From Odobenus rosmarus divergens (lineage: Eukaryota > Chordata > Mammalia > Carnivora > Odobenidae): DNA of 64,000 nucleotides. Where the stretch lies: NCBI RefSeq assembly GCF_000321225.1, contig NW_004450286.1, positions 2,811,153 to 2,875,152 of the forward strand. Reading direction: 5' to 3'. A program made the position numbers and the translations under genes. Shown here piece after piece: positions 1 through 55,993 of the stretch; position 1 is the first letter of the stretch, and each line of letters begins with the position of its first letter. The notes beneath the pieces are model-generated. The model ran no database searches. It was not told the DNA's origin and worked only from the letters and a program-made list of their open reading frames with translations.

Positions 1-788
1 TAAGTTACCTAAGGATGGAATTTGTGGGAAAGAAAAAAATAGCTTTTTGTGAATTGAAAGTGTCAATTACCAATCAGTTTTTCTTTTTTTTAAGTGCATC
101 TATTAGTTTTTGACTGAATCAGCTGTGTGGGCAAGGAACTTAAATGTGAAACAGGACTGCTTTTATTTCCTCTGGGAAAATGAAGGAGTTATGCAATACA
201 GAATTACAGTTGCAGTGAGAAAAGATGGAAAGAGGGTTAAAATGAGTGAAAGAATTGAATGGCTTCTCCTGTATTCCTTTATTTGTCGGTGTGTTTTAAC
301 CCATCATGTTTATGGATGATACTGTAATCTTGGAATTGTAACCACCTTTTATTTCCAGTTTATTCTGAACGTTTTTTGCCTTGAGATTCATCCTTGGACT
401 GTGCCTGCTGTCCACCTTTTGTACGAGACTCTTAAATATGTTGTTTATTACTCCAATTTTATTTCCACAAAAAGTCAAAAAAAAATAAAACCAAAAAACC
501 TCGTTCTCTTTGAAGACGTACCACAAAAGTAAAATAAATACCAGAAAATAACCAAGGTGCAAGATCTTGAGGATAATTCATAAACTTTGTCTGGGGTGGG
601 CATGGTAGTGTTCTGTGGTATGTGTGAGAGAGACATAAAGAGAAGTTACCTAGGGGTGTGGATTAGTTAGGGAGACTAATTTGTCAACCAAGAAAAAACC
701 ATTGTTTTTATAGGGGAATGAAAGGGTTTGTGTATTTTTTAATGTCATGTCTTGCAAATGATGTTGGACTCCTTTCTTGTGCTTTCAG

Positions 789-44495
<43,707 letters not shown>

Positions 44496-46545
44496 GACTC
44501 CAGAATTAAGTCCTTGTGTATGAAAGTACCTACAATGAACGGTTAATGTATGAACCATGTACATGATGTATTTAGATAGCCCTTCTTAAGCAGCTTTCAG
44601 ACCGTATTGGTATGTTTTATCTTCCATGTATTCAGTTCATGGGAATTAGAAGCTGTAGCATAGCTCATTGTTATTCAAAAAGAACTTTCAACAGGGCATG
44701 CTTTAAAATAACTCGCTTAATTCCTAATTGATGTAATAATCATGTAACTTATAAAACCACTAAAAAGGCCAGACAGCAGAACACACACTTGCCTTATTTT
44801 GTAAAGGCCTTCTTAAAAATAGGGATTCAGATTTTTATTCTGCATATTGTCAAGTTGGTATTTGATGGTGCCTGTAATTTTAATGCACTTTAAAGCTTCA
44901 GTTCTCAGATCAGAAATGCATTGGACTTTTTACAAGTATTAATATTCCAGTTCAACAGACTTTTCATTAGCTTGCTAAGGTTTCAACCTTAATTACTTGT
45001 CCTTTCTGCCCCACTTCCTTTGCCCATTTTGCATGAGAAAAGGCCAATTATTTTATCCTATAAAATTTCCTTTTGGTCCTCTTCTAATCAATGTATTTAT
45101 TTATACTTTTCAGATATAGTAGGTTAAAGAGGTATTATTTTACCTCAACTTTTTCCTTATTTTGAAAGGAAGTTAAACCAACCTTTTACATTGTTACTTG
45201 CACAACTTTCCATATGCTACACCTGACTCGCCAAATTGCTAACTTTTTTAGGGAGGGCTCACACCTCTTTAAAAAGAAAAACATCCCCAGAAAAAAGTTT
45301 AATAGTAAGCGATTACAGGCTCCTGATTCTCCTCTAAGCATTAAAGGAGAAATCTCAAACAGTTTGCCTTTGATAGGATTTGAGTAATGAAAAACTTTAT
45401 TCTATTTCCATTCCAGTAACTTTTAGGAAGCATTACAATGTAGTGATCCACTAGTGCAGTTATGTAGAGTGAAGTATCAGCCCTGCCATGAAATACATCA
45501 TCAGTTTCAAGCATGAAAGATTTAATAAACACTAATCCTATTTTACCATACTTGTAGCACACCAAGAATATGTAAAATGTTACCTTTGTATAATTAATCC
45601 TTTGAACAGCATCACCACTTGGGAGATCCTTTTTTCCCCCCACTTTGGTATTAACTTCAGCCATGCACTTTAAGTCTGTGAACCTTAACAGGTTAGATAG
45701 GAATCTTTGGTTACTCCCTAGCATTACATTTAGTGAATTACTGTCCACCCCCCTCCCACCTAAGACGGGGTAACTTACTCTGCAGGATCCTTTCCTCAGA
45801 GTATATATATTTTCACTAGGGTTTAATTTTCTAAATTGCCGAAGTATGAAACCAGTATTTTGAGGATTTCTTTTCTCCATATCCAGTTAGCTTTTGAGGT
45901 CTTCAGTTAAACTGCTGTACAGATTTTTAGGTGGTCTTTCTTGAATGCCAACAGAAATATTGTCAAGAGAATTATATTCTTGAACTGTTTTGTATTGATG
46001 GGATGATTAACATTTTTATGATTGTTAAAAATGAGAATAAGCAAATGAAATTTCAAATACTACGTTTTTTATTACTGTGATTAGTACAAATCTTAAAATG
46101 TGATTTTGCTTAAATTCCAAAGCTGGGTTTCACTCAACAAATAAAACCATGATTTTCAGTTCCCCCTTAAATTCTTTGTTATTCAAAACTCCTGTTTAAT
46201 CACCATTGATTTTTGGGCTTTTTGTAGTCAAGCCTTTATGACAGCAATACAATTTGCTTCATTTAGTTTGGGCTCTTATTTAAAAGCCATTTATACTAAA
46301 TGTTGGATTTTGTTATAAAACTTCGTTTGTATTGTGAACCTACACTTTCTAATCTTCAAGATTTGCCCTCATAGAAAGTATTTATTTATCTTAATGAATT
46401 TCACATACCATTCCCTTGTCTAGCCAGTACTACCACAATAATGCTATCATGGTGCCAAGGAATTGTGACTGTAATTCTTCTACTCTGCAGTGTTTTAAAA
46501 TAAAATGTTAATTTTATAAACCAAATAAAAGATATGAAAAAATTA
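44496..46545 (+). other. RUFY2: RUFY2 3'UTR (3' limit inferred)
   Basis: AT-rich, SINE-free sequence after the stop codon. Close AATAAA hexamers at 46499-46504 and 46524-46529 are the best candidate end, giving a 3'UTR of about 2 kb. A 179-codon antisense frame (45341-45880) lies inside it and is thought to be chance. Confidence 0.6.
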
Positions 46546-46889
46546 GCCTTTCAAAGGGCAACTTGCATTTATAACTTTTTATACCTTTATTACTTACATT
46601 TTAATAGGGCAGGTCCTAGGAAAATAAAAGCACATAGGATCTTTAAAAAAGCTAAGTGGTATGAACCTAATATTTAAATGGGTAATTTGAGGGGTACAAA
46701 CATTAAAATGGATCACTGCTTGAGCCAGTAAGTTCCATTTAAGCTAACACAACTTCCTTCTCTAACAGTAGAAATCACGCCTTAGGTGTCACTTTATTTA
46801 ATGTTCACTTAAGAGTATCTTCTACCAATTTTACAGTCAGTAACCGACACAAAGCATTCTAGGACAGAGGCCACACTATTATCTCCCAC

Positions 46890-48040
46890 GTTGATATTTA
46901 TTACATTAATAACATTTCTAGGAAAAACAAGTTAACAAGGTCAATAACTGAATTCACATTGACAGGTTTCATTTTGATCCATTAGCCAATTTGGGGAAAA
47001 AAGCCATATTGATCAAAGGGATTAAAAGTAAAAAGCACCTTTTCCTTGCTACATATAGTATCTTTTAACACAATGGCTCTAAAACTCCAAACAGATATCA
47101 AATGTAAAATCCAACTTCCAGGACTCATTTTAATGAAAACTATCACATGGACTTGTCTCTTACATTTGTTTAGTCATTTATACAGTTACTGAAAAACCGT
47201 ATGCTTTATTGGGCAGGAAAACTGAAAATACAGCTGTGAGAATTATACTTCACAGTAAATATTTTTGTACTGCATTCTCATGTCACTGAGAATCTTAACC
47301 TAGTCTAAGACATTTTGAGATCACTTACAACTCACTTTTTTGGAAACTTTTTGGTACTTCAGTCAAGTGCTGAGTGAATTTTATTCTAAAATCTAGGGCT
47401 AGAATTTTATAAACTTCCAACATTCTCGTTCCCCAGGTAACACAATTATGAATATTCCAAAATCCAGATACCGCTTAAGATCTTCAACATTTCAGAGCTA
47501 TGCCTGATAAATGACATTTGAAAAGAATGACTAAAATAGAAATTAGCTGAGTTTATACTCCTGAAGCCACCTACACTCATCTTTAGGTTTTTATATTTAC
47601 AGTATTGTCCAGGAGAAAAAAAAGTTATACTATTTTCCAAGTTCTGTTCCAGATGTCTGCTTATTAAGACTTGTAGTTTATGCAAAGGTGAACCATTGTC
47701 CTCTAGAATTACACTATACTACTACTTGTAGAGCTAATAGTAAAATACATCAACCCAAATCTTATGAAAGCAGCACATCTTTCGGGAGTAACTAGTATAT
47801 AAAAAGTATCAACATCAGTGGTTTGAATATAAAAATTTATTTTTAAGTCAAAGTATGCAACAAATAAAACCTACAGAAAACAGATTTTCCCATCACAATC
47901 TGTTGCTTTACCAAATAATATTTTGAAAACACATTCCTTCAGTCATTATAAAGTTCTTAAAATACAAAAGAAATTAAATCTGTAAGAAAGTCTAGTAGAC
48001 CAGACACTGTTGTCAGGACTTTTATGTTGGTGGTTATGCT
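46890..48040 (-). other. HNRNPH3: HNRNPH3 3'UTR (3' limit inferred)
   Basis: Sequence following the HNRNPH3 stop on the minus strand. A minus-strand AATAAA at 46902-46897 would give a 3'UTR of about 1.15 kb; another at 46799-46794 is possible. No Can-SINE is present. Confidence 0.5.
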
Positions 48041-48117
48041 TTAATACATGCCACGCCATCCACCTCCACTCATGCCACCTTGCCCATAGTAACCGCCACT
48101 GCCTCCACCACCACGGC
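48041..48117 (-). CDS. HNRNPH3: HNRNPH3 exon 10 (C-terminus and stop)
   Basis: Encodes [24 protein letters not shown] and TAA at 48043-48041. Acceptor GTTTTTTAAG. Confidence 0.97.
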
Positions 48118-51100
48118 CTTAAAAAAACAAACAAACCTGTTAGCAGGAAATATCCATGCATACTTCAATGAAGATAATACATGAATTTAAAAGTATCTAC
48201 ACACATGGGGACTAACAAACCACAGTAACCAAGGACACTTACCATAACCACCCAAGCCATCAGGAGTACCATATCCTCCACTGTAATTGTTACCCATTCC
48301 CATTCTTCCAACAGATCCATAACCTCCCTGATTATCTTTAAAAAGGGGGGGGAAAAAAAAGTGAGATTGTTTGCTAAGTGTGTAACACTGCTCATTTTAA
48401 AAACTTTACCTACCCATTCCATCTCTGCCGTAGCCTCCCATTCCAGAACCTCCCATTCCAGAACCGCCTCCGGGAGTAGAATTCAAGAAGAGTTCAATGT
48501 ACCGATGTTCTTTAAGACACAAAGTAATAGGGAAGGAATGATGGATCAAAATTTATCAATAAAAGGATAATGAGCAAATATTAACCTGTGCTAGTATTAG
48601 CCTGAAAATATGTTTATATACTTTCTAGTGGAGTGATAAAATGAATGCCAGGTAGGGCTAAAAGCTAACCCACCAAATTTTGTTCAAACTACACAACACT
48701 GAACACATAAAAAGTGGTCGGGGCCTCCATTTCCTCATCTATAAAAGGGGCTGATTCATTATTTCAGAACCAGTTACTGTGCTTAAAAATACATTCCATG
48801 TCCAAAGAAATAAATTCGAATCATGAAAATAACGTCCATGAAAACTTATTTACTGACTACAAAGTGATTTGTGTGTAGCCAGATTTAGGAATCACTGGTC
48901 AGGGTAAAATTTAATGGCTTAAAATAGCTCTGATGGCATGTAGAAATAACTTACTCAACTAACTTAATGGATGGGTTAAAAAGTGGTAATTTGCGCAAAT
49001 GGCATGGGAACTCGAGTGCCAAGTAATATACCTATTTTCCCTTTTTAATTAAGCTCAGATAACCTGTCAAGTATTGAGTCTGAATTAACTCTTCAATAAA
49101 AAGCCCCCTGGAAAGCCATCTTAGAGGCCATATGGCTTTAGGTCCCTGTGACTGCCAAGGGTTACTTACAGACCCTGTAACATCTTACATTTGAGGAATT
49201 ACAAATGTTATTTTATAAGCAAGTCCACACCTAAGAAACGAGATAGCAAGCCAAGGATACCACTTACGCATGTTATTCTTATCTTTAGACATGGCAGCTA
49301 CAGCATCTTCATGTGTCACAAATTCTACGTCTGCCTCTCCTGTTGCTCTGCCATCAGCTCCGATATCAATATGCACTCGTATGGGATTTAGTGGTGAGAA
49401 AAACTAAACAAAAGAAAACACTTATTACTAATTTTTTTTTTTTTAAAGATTTTATTTGCCAGAGAGAGGGGGGGAAGAGTACAAGCAGGGGGAGTGGCAG
49501 GCAGAAGGAGAAACTAAGCTAGGAGCCCGATGTGGGACTCGATCCCAGGACCCTGAGATCATGACCTGAGCTGAAGGCAGACGCTTAACTATCTAAGCCA
49601 CCCAGGTGCCCCACTAATTTTTCTATTTAGATTATTCGAAGTAAATTACCACATACTTTAGTTTTCCCTTCTCCATTGAAACAAACCTTTTTACTGCCCT
49701 GTATTGCAAAGCTAACAAATCAACTACAAAGGTTCTGGGGATATAAACTAATACACTTAGAGGAAAATGCAAAGAAATGATCTCTTTAAGCTACATGGGG
49801 ATGCGCCTGGGTGGCTCAGTCGTTAAGCGTCTGCCTTCGGCTCAGCTCGTGATCTCAGGCTCCTGTGATCGAGCCCCGCATTAGGCTCCCTGCTCATCAG
49901 GAAGCCTGCTTCCCCCTCTCCTTGCTGCTCTACCTGCTTGTACTCTTTGTCAAATAAATAAATAAAACCTTTTAAAATAATTAAAAAAAAAAAAAGCTAA
50001 GGGGGGGAAGTAAAAAAAAAAAAAAATAGAAATCTAACCCAATAAATGAAAACATCTCATACCCTACCACTGAGAGGGAGAAATCCTCCATTCCCACTCC
50101 TCCCAAGAAAGATATTTCAAAATTACTGTTTGAAAGATAAATAGGTCACCAGAGACTTAGAAACATGTGCAGAGAATTTAGGTGTTATGATTCAGACCAA
50201 TGGAATTTGACAAACTAACACAAACTGTACATGGATAGCTCCAAAATATATCACTTAGTTGTAAATCACAAGATAATCAGGTTAAAGGAATCCTAAAAGG
50301 TACCTGGAACTTAGGACCAATCAGTTCCCAGTAAGACCTATAGGTTAATTTCTTTCAGAGCTACGTAGTAAATAGTCCTGGCTTTGTAGGCCACTGGATC
50401 TCTACTGCAACTACTGGACAGGTAAATAAATGGGTGTGACTAGATGCACATGGGCTGAAGTTTGCAGATACTCCAACCAATTTGAAACCAACCGGTTTCA
50501 AATCAGCAATAGAATCTACTCCCATTATTTTCACAGCTGTTTCTAATCACGCTGTAGCTACAAAGCTGAACCAAACAACTAAACCTTATTCACTTTTTAT
50601 ATTTTCCACTTTCAAAACTTGACACAAGGCCAATTATCTTCCAGTCCTCTCCACTCTATGCTGATCAATCTTTTCACTGAATTCTTAACTGGACTTTATG
50701 AATACAACTTTCTACTTGCTTGAATCCCAGGTAAGGCAGCATACAATGGACAAAAAAATATTCGTCAACCAGTATAGATAAGAATATGTACGTATTTCCT
50801 ATTAAAAGGATTTTGACACTAAAACTTTAGAGAAAAAGAGCATTAAGAATGCTTCAAAATTAGATAGGATAAAATATAAAATCACTGAAACATTACTAAA
50901 ATTACTCACATTAGCAATGTCATTTTCAGTTGCACGAAAAGGTAATCCTCTCATATGTACAAAATGACCACCATGAAAACCTGAACTTGCATCACCAGCT
51001 CCACCATAGCCATGCCCTCCCATACCTAAGAGTAAAATTTCCAAAGATTATGAACTATTGATACATGTAGTAAAGCATTTCAACAAAACACTTCTTCCCT

Positions 51101-53457
51101 ACACATACCTTTTCCTTTGACAACCAATTAATCTTAACAGTTGTTCTAAACATCGAATCGAGAATTTACCTGTAAGTATACATCTATATAAAGCCCCACA
51201 TAGGTATGTTCTGAAATATGCTCGAGCTGACGATTTCATGCAAGTCAACCTTGTTTATCACCACTAAATGCCTATAAAACAAATACTTAACATTCATCTA
51301 AAAATGAGTGTCTTTAATATTTACCTCTTCCATCTCTCATTCTGTCATCAAAGCCATCATTTCCATAGCCATAATTATTATAGCCACCATAGTCATCAAA
51401 ACCTCCATAACCTGTGTAATTTAATGAGAAATACATGAATACACTTTCAAGAGATAAATTTTATAATCCAGTTTATAAAATCATTTGGTGGTAAGCAGTC
51501 TGGTTCTTATTACTCCAAGTTTACAACTCCCAACTTAGTGCATGTGAAAAAAAGCAGTAACACTCGGTGGAAATAAAAAAATCTCTAAAGAATACATTTA
51601 AGACATCAAAATTAACTTTCATCCTGATGTCAAACAAAAAAGTGTCAAAATATGCCAGTATCATCGGGCTCCTTGCTCAGCGGGGAGCTTGCTTCTCCCT
51701 CTGTGTGCTGCTTCCTCTGCTTGTACTCTGACAAATAAATAAAATCCCCCCCCCTGCCCAAATGCCAGTATCTTCACTTTAATTTCTGTATAACTTCTCT
51801 AGGTGCCAATATGTGTATCAATCAAGTCCCACAGCTGGCCACGGGAATCCATATTTTCATGAACAGGTTTTAAAACCTAGTAGGTACTGAAATTACTGCC
51901 ATTTCTGTATTTCTTGACAAAGTGTCAGGAACATTAAGAAAATGACAACAGAACCTTTGTTCATTAGATACACATACCACCATCATATCCATCACCTCCT
52001 CGTCGCATTCTGTCATACATACTTCCACGCCCAGCTCCATAATAACCCCCTCTTCCTCCTATCGGTCTATCATATGGTCCCGGTCGCTGGCCCAGCAATC
52101 TTCTTGGTGGATCATAAAATCCTTTGATTTCACTCCTGCTACTTCTGAAGATCTCAATATACCTATTTAAAAATGGTTTAAGGTACAGGTTTCAGCATAA
52201 ATGTATTAGAATAAATAAGATACTGGGCAAAAATGCAGTAAGTTTTTCTACATCTAGATATATCACCCAATTTAAACTGCCTAAATACACCACGAATTAA
52301 CATTTTTTACACCTACAAACTTAAATAGTTAATATTTAAGTTTTACATAGACAAATTAGTCACTTGAAAACAATTCATATTATACTTATAGCTTGTTTCC
52401 TTTAATACATAATAGGTGTTTAGAGAAAATAGCTGATTATACAAAAGCATTTATCAACATCCTACAGAAAAATGGAAACAATCTAATTTTAATTTAAGCA
52501 AACTATTAGCATTAATTCCCCACCCAAATCTGTAGTTTCCAAATTAAATTTAGATAATTATCAATTCTTTTAAACTACCCCAGAAAAATGTTACTGTAAC
52601 CCCCCCATTAAGCAATAGTGACCCACAACCCCCAAAAATAAAAATTTAACACCATCCCAAACTCTCCATCCCCACCTGTGCCCTATTCTTTCCTTGTGTT
52701 TCCCCAGAGCATTTTCTGCTATCTCCTTTGAAGCAAACTGCACGAAGGCCTCCCCTGTGCTTCTCCCCTGGTAGTCCATCGTCAATGTTATCCCATTTGG
52801 CACGATTTCCAACCCTTTAACCCAAGGACAAATAACCCCATCAAGGGGAACAGTGTTAAAGGCTGAAACATTCCCATCTGAATCAAATATTTAAAACAAG
52901 TCTAAACAAAACAAAACAAAAACAAAACAAAAAAGCTTTAAGTTTCCCATCACCCCATAATATAAAGCGGAAGATTTTTTCAAATATTACTGGATTACAT
53001 ATTATTTTGCAACCAGTCTTTTTAAATTACACACACTAAAAGCTCACCTATATTACATTAAAAAAGCTAAATCAAATTTAACTATGCTCCATATGATAAT
53101 TCATGGTTCATTTCATCATACATAATTATTCTCAATTAAGTTTATTGCACATTAGTTAGGTTTTACATATTCTACACATTCTGTATTCAGTATTAACTGG
53201 AGCATATTTCATAACTTAATACATTAACCAAGATATTGTACTCAAAAGTCCCCAAAACAAATGGGTTTTACAAATTAAAAACTGAGTAATATAATAAAAA
53301 TATAAAATTAAAATACTACTAAACTTTGACTAATACTAGAGGTACCTTGAAAGAACTGAACTATTTCCTCTTTGCTGCAACCAAATGGCAGTCCACGAAG
53401 TCGTACTGTCCCATCACTAGCGTCATTTGGACCATTATGTTTCATAACCCAATCCAT
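48041..53457 (-). CDS. HNRNPH3: HNRNPH3, heterogeneous nuclear ribonucleoprotein H3
   Basis: A nuclear RNA-binding protein of the hnRNP H/F family, which binds G-rich RNA and influences splicing. Coding segments in transcript order: 53457-53346, 52814-52676, 52162-51978, 51411-51325, 51025-50910, 49403-49268, 48509-48414, 48335-48243, 48117-48041. They sum to 1041 nt, 346 aa plus TAA, the human length as I recall it. The protein starts [15 protein letters not shown]. Quasi-RRM1 spans about residues 16-95 ([20 protein letters not shown]) and quasi-RRM2 about 194-270 ([18 protein letters not shown]). A Gly/Tyr/Arg-rich linker lies between them and a Gly-rich tail ends GGGWRGMY. H3 has two quasi-RRMs where H1 and F have three. 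All junctions are GT-AG and in phase. It converges on RUFY2 and diverges from the CpG island at 58-59 kb. Confidence 0.98.
48243..48335 (-). CDS. HNRNPH3: HNRNPH3 exon 9 (Gly-rich)
   Basis: A 93-nt symmetric (1-1) exon encoding [20 protein letters not shown] through GLGGY. Its acceptor has a T8-C8-T5 type pyrimidine tract. Confidence 0.96.
48414..48509 (-). CDS. HNRNPH3: HNRNPH3 exon 8
   Basis: A 96-nt symmetric (1-1) exon encoding [20 protein letters not shown] through GRDGM. Confidence 0.96.
49268..49403 (-). CDS. HNRNPH3: HNRNPH3 exon 7 (end of quasi-RRM2)
   Basis: Encodes [20 protein letters not shown] through SKDKNNM. Acceptor TTGTTTAG, donor ATGC/GTAAGT. Confidence 0.97.
49430..49612 (-). 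mobile_element. Can-SINE in HNRNPH3 intron
   Basis: Starts about 27 bases upstream of exon 7; same orientation as the gene. Flanked by ACTAATTTTT. Confidence 0.93.
49800..49996 (+). mobile_element. Can-SINE in HNRNPH3 intron
   Basis: GCGCCTGGGTGGCTCAGTCG through AAATAAATAAAACC; opposite to the neighbour at 49430, forming a spaced inverted pair. Confidence 0.93.
50910..51025 (-). CDS. HNRNPH3: HNRNPH3 exon 6 (start of quasi-RRM2)
   Basis: Encodes [20 protein letters not shown] through ATENDIAN, including the RNP-like HMRGLPF strand. Donor AAT/GTGAGT. Confidence 0.97.
51325..51411 (-). CDS. HNRNPH3: HNRNPH3 exon 5 (Gly/Tyr-rich)
   Basis: An 87-nt symmetric (1-1) exon encoding [20 protein letters not shown] then DDRMRDGR. 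Skipping would remove 29 residues in frame. Confidence 0.96.
51663..51760 (+). mobile_element. 5'-truncated Can-SINE
   Basis: Starts at ATCGGGCTCCTTGCTCAGCG, lacking the tRNA-like head, and ends AAATAAATAAAATC with C8. ATGCCAGTATC flanks it on both sides, so it was truncated at insertion. Confidence 0.88.
51978..52162 (-). CDS. HNRNPH3: HNRNPH3 exon 4 (linker)
   Basis: Encodes [20 protein letters not shown] through [11 protein letters not shown]: the end of quasi-RRM1 and an Arg/Gly/Tyr-rich linker. Donor GGTG/GTATGT. Confidence 0.97.
52676..52814 (-). CDS. HNRNPH3: HNRNPH3 exon 3 (second half of quasi-RRM1)
   Basis: Encodes [20 protein letters not shown] through HKERIGH. The donor CAG/GTGGGG opens a strongly G-tract-rich intron start. 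Confidence 0.97.
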
Positions 53458-53480
53458 CTCAATAACGTTTGATTTAAATG
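53346..53480 (-). CDS. HNRNPH3: HNRNPH3 exon 2 (start codon)
   Basis: The exon begins at 53480 after a TTTTTTATAG acceptor; 23 nt of 5'UTR precede ATG at 53457-53455. It encodes through KEEIVQFFQ. Donor CAAG/GTACCT. Confidence 0.96.
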
Positions 53481-54883
53481 CTATAAAAAATAAACAAGCA
53501 CATAGAGCAGTCAATCAAAATATACTCTTGCTACAGGTACTGAAGAAACATCGCTCAGTGGTGCACAACAGGAAATGTAACATATGGCTTGTCGACAGTG
53601 CCACAATTCAAAGGCATGACACCTTCCCATTTTGAGCTAGGCAAAAAGACTGGGAAAAGTGAGTGATACCTGACCCTTCCCTCCAAAAAGTACCAAATTT
53701 CTAAGGACCAAATTTCATATAATGCCCAATCTTAAGAAAACTTACACAATTACAATATTAGTCTTCAAATTCTATTTCTTGTCATCTTGGTATCAACTCT
53801 AGTCTTTTCCTCATCTCTCAAATTTTCACTTTTTCAGGTTTTACTTATTACTGATTTGAATCATGTAAATTCTTTAAAACTTACTCAAAAGCTGCACACA
53901 GCACCACTGTCCACTCACAGCAAGAGCCTAAGTCAAAAGGTCAATGAGTACTTCTCTGATGTTAGAAAAATGGCATTACAAAAAGTCTTAACTTTTTAGA
54001 TGCACTTTTAATTCTGAACACATCAAATTGTTTTTGAAGGAGGAAAAATTCCTCTCTCTAAAGTAAATCTAAACACTCCTCTAAAGCAAGTTTTAAAATG
54101 AGTTAATTAGGGTCAGTTTTAAAATTGAGGTAGAAGTCCACTCAAAAGTGAATGCCTCCCAACAGTACCGGTGTTTTTTGAAGCTACCTACTGGGAAGTT
54201 ATTGGAGATAGTACATTCAAAACCAGTTCACTCACTGCTTTACATTTAAACACAAATTTTAAAAAACGTAACACATTCACATTCAAAAAGTATTTTAGGG
54301 TACAGTGAAGCCCTCCTAGGCCTCCAAAAAGAACCCATCCACACCCAGTTCTCTTCCCAAAAGACAACAATCCTTTCTTTTAGAATTCCAGAACACTTTA
54401 AGGAGGCTAATGCAGAAGTCCTTCAGCTGCAAAAACTTACCAGATCTTACAAATTTCACTAAGCAGCTGTAGGAATCCTACTCACCTGAGTATTTCAAAC
54501 CTTTCCCTCACCACCTCCTCCCCTGTAAACAAGACAATTTGTTCACTTGATTCCTTTACGCTTCAAGATAGTTCGTAACAGTGTTCACTAATATTTGATT
54601 TCACACCATCTAATTATATCACTCCAACTGTTAGGGGGAGCATCTGCAAAGAGTAAAATTTTTTTCCTAGAATACGTGCATTTAAAATAACCTAAGGCAG
54701 AAAATTTCCAAATGTGTTTATTAATCAAATACCTCTGCATATGAATCACCTTTCATACTTGTTTTGCTGTTTTAAAAATCCTGGCAGTCACTCTAGACAC
54801 AGAGATCCAAAGTGGGAAGACTACGATTTTTGTATCAGACATTACAACTAATTTTTAGGCACCTAAAATTTATAGGCATTTTT

Positions 54884-54915
54884 GAGAGAGAGAGAGAGAG
54901 GGAGAAAGAGAGAGA
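54884..54915 (+). repeat. (GA)n simple repeat
   Basis: GAGAGAGAGAGAGAGAG with one GGGAGAAAG interruption. Confidence 0.9.
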
Positions 54916-55095
54916 AACTGGTTTTGAATCCCTATTCTGCTATTCACTGGCTGGTTGATTAAAACAAACTTAACCTCTGTTGTTCAGCTCTAAAATATAA
55001 CAGTGGTACCCATACCTCTCTAGACTGTTTTAAGACTTATTTATAATGCTTAGTCTGCAGCATGGTAATCATTCAATGGTAGCCACTGTTATTGG
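54916..55095 (+). repeat. MIR
   Basis: GGTTTTGAATCCCTATTCTG through GCATGGTAATCATTCAATGG follows the MIR core and 3' part. Confidence 0.7.
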
Positions 55096-55993
55096 ATTTT
55101 AAGGGACCCTCCTGTAAAACTACTGAAATATACCACAAACAAAATAAATGAACCTTAAAGAATGGAAAACTATCCTGAGTCCTGAAAGGAAGTAAAGATA
55201 GTTACAAGTTGTTTCCAAAGTCAAGGTAGGCTTAAGAAGTTTCCTTATTATTTGTCCAAGGTGGGTGGGTGGGGTTGGCAATGTTTACTATAACATGTGT
55301 TAGCTAGATAAAAAATACTGTTCCAGAGTAGTCCCTAAAGTAGACCCTGAATCAGTCTGGGAAAAAAAGTTGAGACATATTGAAGATCTTCTTAAAAAAC
55401 AAAGCCCAAAAAACTTAAAACAAAAACCAAAAAATCAAAACAAAACAAAAACACTTTCCTATAAAAGATGATTCAAGAATAGAAGAAAAAAGTGGAGAGG
55501 AGGTAACATCACGTTACTTCCTCATGAAAAATATTAAGTATTTTGCAAAACCAATCTAACCTGTTGTGAAAAAACAGTGTGATGCTTTTAATCATTTAGC
55601 CCATTTCTTTCTTCATTGTACAGACACTGGGGAACAAACACAAAAAAGGATGGTAACTGACTTATCTTTACTATAAAATTTAGCCCTTTCCAAGAAACAC
55701 CAGCAAGCAAACTAGTTTTGGTTTTTGGATCAGTCCACACCAAAGAGACCTATATAAAACAAAGTATTAAGTCTATAAAAATCACACTATCCTATTAACG
55801 CAATTTTAAGTTGACGAAAAATTAACCAGATTCGGAAGACAAACTATTTTATGGGATGACTGTCCACCACACGTGTTAAGAGTACACAACTTAAAGCCAC
55901 ACTAGACTTCTTCAAAACTCAAAATTTGATTCTAGAATTCTACTTACAAAACAAAACCAAGACAAACTCTGAAGGCATACAGAAAGACAATCT

